From: Albugo candida
Taxonomy: Eukaryota; Oomycota; Peronosporomycetes; Albuginales; Albuginaceae
Assembly: GCA_905220665.1 (NCBI GenBank)
Contig: CAJNAR010000009.1
Coordinates: forward strand, 310,001 to 374,000
DNA: 64,000 nucleotides
Direction of reading: 5' to 3'
This document shows, in pieces, positions 56,801 through 64,000 of the stretch. The notes beneath the pieces were generated by a model. It was not told the origin of the DNA and ran no database searches. It was given only the letters and a program-made list of their open reading frames with translations. How positions within the stretch are numbered: the stretch's first letter is position 1; every line of letters starts with the position of its first letter. The translations under genes and the position numbers were made by a program.

Positions 56801-59800
56801 GAACTGCAGAACAGAAGCAACAACAATTACAAGATATGGTACGGCTTAAATTCTCTTACGTATGCGCCTGTCAAGTGTACGGGAAGCATCGAGCGGAGAA
56901 TCAAGCACAAGCCGATGATATCGACTATCTTTTAAAGGAGTATCCAAACCTCCGAGTAGCATATGTCGACACTCTGACGGATTCGACTACCAGCAGTAAA
57001 GTGTATGACAGCGTATTGATCAAAAGTCAAGGTCCTGAAATCGTCGAAGTGTATCGCTTTCAGCTTCCCGGGGATCCAATTATCGGTGAAGGAAAGCCTG
57101 AGAATCAAAACAATGCCGTTCACTTTACACGTGGAGAATTCGTGCAGACAATTGATATGAATCAGCAACACTACTTTGAAGAGTGTTTGAAAATGCCTCA
57201 GCTCCTTCGAACGGCAGAACTTCATCCTTGTAAATTACCAGTTTCTATCATTGGAATGCGTGAGCACATCTTTACAGGCAATGCTTCCTCATTAGCGAAA
57301 TTCAAAACCTGGCAAGAATTAGTATTTGTGACACTATCACAACGTGTTTTGGCGACTCCGCTTTTCGTCCGAATGCATTACGGGCATCCCGATATCTTTG
57401 ACAAAGTGTTTGCATTGACACGAGGCGGTCTCTCAAAAGCGAGTAAGGGAATCAATCTCTCGGAAGACGTATTCGCAGGATTCAATGCGACCTTACGCGG
57501 CGGTGTTGTGACACATGTCGAGTTTATGCAATGTGGAAAAGGCCGCGATGTCGCGTTATCGCAAATCTCCATGTTTGAAGGGAAACTGGCCAACGGTGCA
57601 GGAGAGACATCTTTAGCACGAGAGGCGCATCGAATGGGTCAATTTATGGATTTTTTTCGGCTCAATTCGATGTATTACTCACACACGGGCTTTTACTTTG
57701 CGACTTGGATGACAATTGTCACCACATTTGTGTACATGTACTCGAAAGTATATGTCGCGTTGGCCGGTGTGCAGGAACAAGTGATTCTCAAGATGAATAG
57801 TACGGATATTCTCACACGCAATGAGGTATTTGGATTCCCGCGTCGAGCGTATGAAGACAGCAACGATATCATCAACACGCAGTATTACATTCAGGCCGGT
57901 TTGTTTCTGTCTCTTCCTCTGGTTATGGTGTACTTTGGCGAAATGGGCATACGGCACGGGTTTCTCCGTTTGATTGAAATGATCATCACTGGTGGACCGT
58001 TCTTCTTCATCTTTCAAGTCGGCACAACAATGCACTATTTCGATAACAATCTCGTGCATGGAGAAGCGCAGTACAAAGCGACTGGAAGAGGGTTCAAAAT
58101 CACTCGGGAATTGTATGTGTTGCTGTATAAAGCGTACTCTGCCAGCCACTTTCGACGGGCGTTTGAGCTTATTGGATTGTGTCTTATCTATTGGATTTTT
58201 GGCGACTTTCATATTTGTCAAACAGAATTTCTTGTGGAGAACTCATTTGCTGCCGATTTTTGTGAAACAGCGCAAGGCTTTGGGGTGCAGACATTTGCCA
58301 TTTGGACCATTGCGATCACATGGATCCTCGCTCCATTCCTCTTTAATACGGATGGACTCGATTTCGAGAAGACAAAAGCCGACGTAAGAGCGTGGGCAAC
58401 GTGGATGTACGCGGAAGAAGATTTCTGTGATCAAGATGGGACCATGAATGGAGGCTGGATCGGATGGTGGAAGAATGATCTCAAATTGTTCCATAACTCG
58501 AGACCAATTGCCCGCTTCACAGTCATTCTTCGTGAGAGTCGTCATTTCCTTCTTATGTGGTACATTATCACATTGCGATGGCAAATGATCGTTGTTGGGA
58601 TTGTTGCCGGCTTTGTGTTGCTGACGCTAGTTTGTTTGAGACTTGCCAGTGTTGTCGGCGGCAGAATGAGAGAATGGAAACCACGCAATCGATTAGTGGC
58701 GTATTGTCTCACATTAACTATTGTGGTGATCAGCTGCGTGTTGTCAGTTTTATTTGGTTTCGACGCCGATGGAAAGGATGTCATGGCCTTGTTTTTCGGG
58801 TATATGGCGGGATTGTATGGGCTCAATGAGACAGCGAGGATGTACAGTTTCGCATCGACATCTATTGCGTTCAGTATCGCGTTCCAACAACTAGCATTTC
58901 TATTCGATTTTCTATTCTGTTCCGCGATGATTATCCCTCTTTTCGTCATGTCGGGTGTTCCATTTCTCAATATCATTCAGACGCGGATGATGTACAACAA
59001 GGGATTCTCACAAGTCGTATCGGCTTCTTCGCAATATGCGTTCTCGTTGGCGGCGTTTATGGGCATTTTGGGCGGCGGAGGATGTGGATGGATTTTGTAC
59101 GTTTTCTCAGTGTTGGAATCCTCGCCGGAATTCATCAGTTACGCTACGAATTTCGGGTTATTGGACGGGAAAGCCGGTGATGGGACATTTACATACGTCT
59201 TTTTCATTGCGTGCATTGTTGCGTCTCTGGCGGGAGGTATATTGAATTTCTTTTGTGGACGTCGACTTGCGATCGTATGCGGTGGATTAGTGACTGTGAT
59301 TGGAATGATTTGTATCACTGCTGCAGCGTCACAAGGCGACGGGATGTTACTTACGGGTGTCGCGCTTATGGGCTCATCCATTGGTATCGTTCTGCCGACA
59401 ATCGCTGTGTATGTGTATGAGATATCGACACGCGAAGTTCGGAGTAAATCGCTTCTGATTCTCGGGACAGGTTTCATATTGGGAACACTTGTGGGCACAA
59501 TTTGTATGTCTTCCAATCACGAAGTCGGATGGGTTTGGCAGATCTTTGTAGCGACAATTGCGTTGTCATTGGTGACGCCTTCAGTGTATCTGTTCCCTGA
59601 AAGCCCGTATTGGATTTACATGCGTCACGGGTTGGATGCTTGTGAGCGCTGTTTGATCATTCTTCGACGTAAGGAAGGCGTCACAGAAGAGCTCAAGAGC
59701 ATCCGAGAAGAGACGCTGGTGGATGCACGAGGCAGTTTGATGTACAAATTGAGTTTGGGATTGACACTTGTACTTCTTTCCGGATTCTCTCACGGAGGTC

Positions 59801-60498
59801 TCACGGTGTATATGTCGCACGCTTTAGAGTCTGTGGCGAACACGTGGGATTTCTATGCGAATTGTATCGCGTTACAGCTGGTTGGGGCCATCATGTCGTT
59901 CTTTGTGATCGACCGAACAAGTTTGCGTCGATTACTATTGGGCACACTATTTCCCATTGCGATATCTGTCGCCGTTTTGGGATTCTACGCTACCACTACA
60001 ACGTGGTCCGATCGATCGGCTCTTATTCTATTGCAAGTGGTGGGGCTTGTGCTCTACTTTTTCATCGGACTTGGGACATCGACAGCGCTTTGGGTGTCGT
60101 GTATTGGCTTATTTCCCACCAAACAACGCGCTGGGGTCGCGATTGCATACTTTATGGTGTACTTTTCTGTCACTTTGGTCGCTGTGTATGTACGTTCAAA
60201 TTACTCCAAAGGCCAGTGGATGGAGAGCATTTATTTGTTTGTAATGGCGGGAATGTGTCTGATTGCAATGGCTCTTCTTTTTGGGGCTGGTGACTTGAAA
60301 AATGGTCTTATTAGCACGAAACGAGAGATGGAATCCGAACAACTTCGACTTCGTAGAACGCGTTCGGGACGACCGAGTGGACGATCTGTTGGAGTTGCGC
60401 GAAGTCGTAATATTAGTCGATCGAGAAATCGATCGCAAGTCTCCAAAAGCGGATATCAGTTGTATGAGTCACCGGCTGCTTCGGCAGCTCCAATTTGA
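53824..60498 (+). CDS. Beta-1,3-glucan synthase (GT48/FKS) fused to a sugar-porter MFS transporter
   Basis: One uninterrupted frame of 2224 codons. Residues about 150-176 match the FKS1 N-terminal domain (LIWGEGANLRHMPECLCYIY). A first membrane block lies at about 275-560. The cytoplasmic GT48 catalytic region is at about 845-1290, with ASYRGQTLARTVQGMMLYEE, FTRGEFVQTIDMNQ, SLAKFKTWQELVFVTLSQR, GINLSEDVFAGFNATLRGG and GKGRDVALSQI. A second membrane block spans about 1290-1700. Residues about 1720-2165 are a full 12-segment MFS sugar porter with GRRLAIVCGG, VYEISTREVRSKSL, PESPYW and LFPTKQRAGVAIAY. The tail is Arg/Ser-rich. GT48 enzymes make wall or callose-type beta-1,3-glucan from UDP-glucose at the plasma membrane. 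No stop, intron or frameshift separates the halves, so a genuine fusion is likely. The role of the transporter half is unknown. Confidence 0.93.
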   Translation: MDRVRTPSRRRADSNYFELDADRRRTKSDRVECFSQRIESLNITSIHASQSVGDLDNDEISIDSCCNLLHAKFGFQEGSIANQREHVLLLLANAKARTSLSEPVDHYINQLHAKLFSNYKDWCQFLTTKTAHFEYDRQKTQIRHPFHMEIMLYFLIWGEGANLRHMPECLCYIYHKMLLLLNERIASSITQEEGWFLNEIVRPIWKVCSNMQRRNTLGKPLEHVQVCNYDDINEYFWKSYCLQVDVTKVGYEMTQSHGKTFYEHRSIFTFMLNYYRIFQFNFMFLLALIVLAFAVTISPNGGHDGFTQFGRMGDTVSPFTSQDLGLALLSLPFGLALLCLFKCLLELAHTAHIVCSHEPSSSSSRSFTYFTALWVRILWHSGFSFLLGLMIVIPFRDASNTKLLDYSIIAVLVYLVPGIALVFVNAFHPQLIYATAMRKFVREGNTCYVGRRMTPPLSYRVQYTAFWLILWTLKAIVSYFILVRPLMLPSLAVFQMKLNYKVSLVSFSNIGVLVAYWAPSVFIFNYDTQIYFTIFQALLGAFQGWRMKTGEIRGEKEMSKAFRLAPQLFDQKIVTGLARSTDATANGMQSTGKAGTVAAYESQMMLRFVVVWNEIVNSFREGDLLDDKEAAILQYDIRSNGEVFEPVFLSAGKLSEASVLAIRAGKEGKGESQFQVSLVESDCLSAIRSFFTASWYVLETLFGSQDGNVLDGIRMIEEIASNGAFMRSFMVTELGRLRVAALDVLEDILDLPDPDTQSTHIPGAYVHNMGVIRNFVSKMDALLSSLDAFCTAPELQGKFLHTKFCSSSSGYVIAAQGLVNLYQSDVAMGAATRACLLLSLDKAEAMPRCLEARRRLGFFMKSLVMEIPQLSSIREMRSFSVVTPFYAETVLFSIQDLNNPLVNHPIFQNVEEGGKNLTILKYLNKIHPEEWENFLERIDVGSAEEAQQHFPQEIRLWASYRGQTLARTVQGMMLYEEAIKILHWLEIGSGHGRTAEQKQQQLQDMVRLKFSYVCACQVYGKHRAENQAQADDIDYLLKEYPNLRVAYVDTLTDSTTSSKVYDSVLIKSQGPEIVEVYRFQLPGDPIIGEGKPENQNNAVHFTRGEFVQTIDMNQQHYFEECLKMPQLLRTAELHPCKLPVSIIGMREHIFTGNASSLAKFKTWQELVFVTLSQRVLATPLFVRMHYGHPDIFDKVFALTRGGLSKASKGINLSEDVFAGFNATLRGGVVTHVEFMQCGKGRDVALSQISMFEGKLANGAGETSLAREAHRMGQFMDFFRLNSMYYSHTGFYFATWMTIVTTFVYMYSKVYVALAGVQEQVILKMNSTDILTRNEVFGFPRRAYEDSNDIINTQYYIQAGLFLSLPLVMVYFGEMGIRHGFLRLIEMIITGGPFFFIFQVGTTMHYFDNNLVHGEAQYKATGRGFKITRELYVLLYKAYSASHFRRAFELIGLCLIYWIFGDFHICQTEFLVENSFAADFCETAQGFGVQTFAIWTIAITWILAPFLFNTDGLDFEKTKADVRAWATWMYAEEDFCDQDGTMNGGWIGWWKNDLKLFHNSRPIARFTVILRESRHFLLMWYIITLRWQMIVVGIVAGFVLLTLVCLRLASVVGGRMREWKPRNRLVAYCLTLTIVVISCVLSVLFGFDADGKDVMALFFGYMAGLYGLNETARMYSFASTSIAFSIAFQQLAFLFDFLFCSAMIIPLFVMSGVPFLNIIQTRMMYNKGFSQVVSASSQYAFSLAAFMGILGGGGCGWILYVFSVLESSPEFISYATNFGLLDGKAGDGTFTYVFFIACIVASLAGGILNFFCGRRLAIVCGGLVTVIGMICITAAASQGDGMLLTGVALMGSSIGIVLPTIAVYVYEISTREVRSKSLLILGTGFILGTLVGTICMSSNHEVGWVWQIFVATIALSLVTPSVYLFPESPYWIYMRHGLDACERCLIILRRKEGVTEELKSIREETLVDARGSLMYKLSLGLTLVLLSGFSHGGLTVYMSHALESVANTWDFYANCIALQLVGAIMSFFVIDRTSLRRLLLGTLFPIAISVAVLGFYATTTTWSDRSALILLQVVGLVLYFFIGLGTSTALWVSCIGLFPTKQRAGVAIAYFMVYFSVTLVAVYVRSNYSKGQWMESIYLFVMAGMCLIAMALLFGAGDLKNGLISTKREMESEQLRLRRTRSGRPSGRSVGVARSRNISRSRNRSQVSKSGYQLYESPAASAAPI

Positions 60499-60812
60499 GT
60501 GTAGCGAATAGGACGAAATTTGTATTGCGTGAATTTATGGTATCGATTGAATACACCGTTTTTTGTATTCTGTTTTTGTGAGAATTGGATGTTGTTGTCA
60601 GTATCCATCGGATGATACAGAAGGCTCAAAAGTTGTTGAAAAGATCAGTTTGTGCGGTTTTGAATCAGCGAACACTGTAAGAACACTCTGAATTGTTAAA
60701 TGCTGCAGAGAGCAGTGGGATCGAGACATAGGACCACAAAGAGAACATCCACAAATAACGGGTTTCCAGTTGTTGAAGTGAGGTGTTCATCAGCCTTTGA
60801 TGTTAAATTCTG

Positions 60813-61507
60813 ATGAACACGCTCTCCTTTGATGAAGCAAATCGGCACTGCGTTTCAATCAAACAGCGCTGCCGTCCGATCTTTTATGACGCATTCGTTC
60901 TAAAGGGGGAAGTGATACATGTAAGAGGCTTTCTATTTGTATATCGCAATGCTCAACCCAGCATGGGCTCTGATCAATGCGTTAGAATTGTTCTGTATGG
61001 CTGCCGTTTGTTTTGTGATACGTAGAGAAGCTTCGTTACGTTTGCCACAGTGCGAATTTTCTTTGCTTTAATGTGCGAGCCGTCCTTTCCTATTGCAGCA
61101 AGAATCTAGCAAGCTATATCGGAAAGGATGAGAGCAAAGGGACCCCACATCATAGTAAGTCTACCAGACTGGTGCAGGAGCTGCGTCTGCTTGGTCTATT
61201 TGGCTCGAGGAAAATACTGAATCATATACGCGTTCGTAGTCGAGCGTATGAATCGAAGGCAATTCAATGGCGTCTTTGGGCTTCGCTTAGCAATCGAATC
61301 AAAAGACAGCAGATGGATATCGCAAACATGCTCACGAATTGTTGCATTGATACTAAAGCAGTCGCAAGTGGTCAGTCGGGTGCAGCATATGATTGCGTCT
61401 TTTTTCACAATATACGCAATTGTGTCGCTGGAGCGTCGTTGGATGAGCTCCTGAAAAAGTTTCCAATGATTATATTCTTTATACTTTACAAATTTGAGCT
61501 TAGATGA
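60813..61507 (+). other. Possible small gene or relic, function unknown
   Basis: An ATG frame (60813-61025, MNTLSFDEANRHCVSIKQRC) and a second frame open from 61019 to 61507 (SKNLASYIGKDESKG, IRVRSRAYESKAIQWRLWAS) overlap in different phases. A candidate intron (GTGATACG at about 61015 to CCACAG at about 61050) would join the first into a frame that stops after about 18 more codons. I recognise nothing and see no signal peptide. Confidence 0.18.
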
Positions 61508-63539
61508 ATGGTCAAGAGAGCGGAAGAGAATTCTTTTTCCAGCCAGCTGTGATAGTCAGATCGATGCAACATCGATATGTACCCAAAAGTTGAAATGACG
61601 GCTTGAATCAATCTATTTCTTGGACCCTCCTTTTGTCAATGACCAGCGATAGACTTGCAGAAATCAACAAATTGAAAAGTATACACACCATCAAAGCACA
61701 AGAAATTTTACGAATGTCAAAATTGTCGCTACTTCTTCATCAGTGTACGCGTCCATATCTCAGATTATAAGAGGGGTCCTAAAAGGTTGCGTCGAAAATT
61801 AACAAGGTATTTATCGATTTTCTTTATCTGGGCAGAGGGAGGCAAGCAAGCTATTTCACTTGAAACTTTGGCAGCATAAATGCAGCCCATAAATGATGTT
61901 TACACCGAGGGATGAAGCGTGTTGAGTAATGAGATGATACCAGTGGGTCACATTTTATCAGCTAATGCATACAAGTAAATCCTTGAGAGATACAAGAACA
62001 CAGCAGCGCACATCACTATATATGTCATCATCAATGCCTATCCGTTGGATGGACTCCAGCTCAGTACAAAAGACCCTGTACCCATACACAAAATGAATAC
62101 AGCATAAAGTCATTTGCGGTGCTAGTGGAGCTCTAGAGACTTCTAATAGTATTAATTGTATCCTGGCACGAAACCTTAATACTTCAAGAGAACGAACAAT
62201 CAATGTGATAACGGATTTCCTTCACTTTAATGAGACTACGGCAACAGTACCGGACGTGCTTTGCTCTGTGTCAACAGATCGACACTCATTGCATTATATC
62301 GAACTACTTCGTCTGTATTCCTCATGAGTAGAATAGCCTTACTCATACGGGACATCTTTCTCAAGTGCTTGCGTCGAGCCAATCGTTCTCTCTGATAGCG
62401 ACTCCAACTCAAGCACCCAACTGAATTCTACGATTCCTTCTCATTAGTACATGGTATGTTCGGCTATAACCATACCTATTTGCTGATACTCTGTCTGGAT
62501 CGAGAAGTAACGGCTACCGCGAGTCATCTTCGTTCTTGGAATTTGTGGCAGTGTGTCCCTGTATTTATTTTTCACGTTTTGACGATTCGACCTCAATAAC
62601 TTTTGCTTTCAGTAGTAGTCATCATAGCTACATGTGACCAAAGCTTATTCAACCACCTGTCACTGACCCAATGTCGTCCTAATTTGTCGTGACTTACTTT
62701 GCGTGGAATGGTTCCGACGTTAAATATTTTTGATGAAACAAGCGTTTGTATGGAATCGTTTGCTCACGGACGTATATATTGCAGTAAATGCTTACTATGT
62801 TGTGTATCATTTTGTTTCTGATGCTTGTTGCACATGATCATATGCTATCGAGGCCATCCTTGCTGCTTATTCCGAAAGAAATGCGAGTGAGACACGAAGA
62901 TGATAGTAAAAGATCCGTAGTAGCATTACACAACTAGATTGCATGCCTACAAGATTGAATGACTGAGAGAGCTGTTATCATGATATATTGTCCATATTGT
63001 GTCATTTAAGGACGACAGAATGGCACCATATACATGAAAAGCAGGGTTTACTGATGATCATTTTGACTTAATAGTATGCAATCAATAAGATAATAAGTGA
63101 ATTGCGACTCGGTCTGACCTTCGAAGTCATGGCATCTGACTGCTTCTGTTGATACGAAAATGAAAAAATCGAGACCTTGATTAGGACAACGAGATTCGAT
63201 ATGAAGCATCAAGTTCTAAACGATAATTAGGTGAACAGAAAAGCTTACAATGGCACACTCGATGATACCAAAGTGCTTAAAACAAGCAGACTGTATCCAT
63301 TGACCAGGGCATGCTAGCCGACTGGATATATATCGTGGCCAAATACGAATAGAAGCATAGGAATGGACGAGTTCACTTGCATTGCTTTCATCAATGTCCA
63401 ACGGTACAATTGGAGCTAGCCCTTGTTCTTGCGTGTGACAGATACCTCACTCAAAGGATTCTGAGATTAGATGCAGGCTCGAGATACGAGGTGCGCCAAA
63501 ATACTGAAAGAAAATTGCGGCCGCTTTATGATTATTTTT

Positions 63540-63835
63540 TGTATCCCTTTGTATAGCTGCTGATGTGAAATGGAACCCACATATCCATCCTCCACACCAA
63601 ATATCTCGAGGATTGACAGCACTCTTTCGCGCAAAGTTCTCTCGCTTATTTGATTAGTATGAACGTTGGATAGAACTTAATCAGGAAGGTGTATCAGTAC
63701 GGACACTTGCAGCAACAAGCGGTAGTCTTCTACCGGCATACCTCACAAACAAATGTGACCCTTTTCTTGCCACTAGAACATGGACTGATGGCTGCAGAAA
63801 GAGCATTAAAATCAATATCTAGATAAACATCCATA
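63540..63835 (+). other. Coding-like relic near the right edge
   Basis: A frame reading DVKWNPHIHPPHQISRGLTA and LFRAKFSRLF meets a TAG, then continues as YERWIELNQEGVSVRTLAA, LPAYLTNKCDP and WTDGCRKS in the same frame. The composition is protein-like and only one stop breaks it. It could be an old pseudogene. Family not recognised. Confidence 0.2.
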
Positions 63836-64000
63836 CACGTATGTTATTCATCAAAATTTTACTTCTCGATTTCATCGGGAAAATGTGGCACTGATTAGCT
63901 TCATCTACTTTGCATCATAGACCATAGAAACTAATTCATATTGGTGCCAGCTTGACAATGCTGTCAATGCTTGCAAACGCGAAGCCAGTGCGTTGACTTG

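Larger units (their letters stand above)
60499..64000. other. 3.5 kb with no convincing gene
   Basis: Only short frames. Two patches are listed separately (60813-61507 and 63540-63835). The rest shows no motif, repeat boundary or RNA gene that I recognise. Confidence 0.45.

Noticed and set aside
57679..58221. 180-codon minus-strand frame
   Set aside because: It is antisense to the membrane region of the glucan synthase, with no motif or start support.

Overview
The window looks like nuclear DNA of an oomycete, possibly an Albugo-like species, though the species is inference. The evidence is short (45-73 nt) GT-AG introns, compact genes with oomycete-type initiator motifs just upstream of start codons, a GT48 beta-1,3-glucan synthase, an EF-hand protein kinase, and retrotransposons of the kinds common in oomycetes. 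There is no bacterial gene organisation, and I found no tRNA, rRNA or CRISPR.

Layout. Positions 1-9.85 kb are a dense gene block: a PUF RNA-binding protein with an extra CCCH zinc finger (-, runs off the left edge), a DNAJC11-like J-protein (+, 5 exons), ENY2/Sus1 (-, 4 exons), MED4 (+, 6 exons), a PP2C phosphatase (+) and a VAMP7-type longin R-SNARE (-, 5 exons). ENY2 and MED4, both RNA polymerase II coactivator subunits, are head to head with 45 bp between start codons. From 9.85 to 15.2 kb I recognise no gene.

From 15.2 to 51.2 kb the window is an archive of nested, decayed transposons. It holds a 5'-truncated LINE, a decayed + strand copia, a small inverted-repeat element and a 7.4 kb - strand copia (copia B) whose LTR edge carries a 2.6 kb TA-flanked DDE transposon. 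These are followed by a Mutator-like element and a second - strand copia (copia C, 33.0-51.2 kb) split by two LINEs of different families, one in its reverse transcriptase and one in its 5' LTR. Target duplications and 184-bp LTRs let the insertions be ordered.

From 51.3 to 60.5 kb two long intronless genes follow: a calcium-dependent-type protein kinase with a non-canonical HGD catalytic loop, starting 92 bp from the copia LTR, and a 2224-residue protein that joins a GT48 glucan synthase to a complete sugar-porter-type MFS transporter. From 60.5 to 64 kb I see no convincing gene.

Most interesting points: the glucan synthase-sugar transporter fusion, the CCCH-PUF fusion, the ENY2/MED4 bidirectional unit, and the nested transposon stratigraphy with exact junctions. 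Gene models with introns were spliced by eye and not checked against transcripts.
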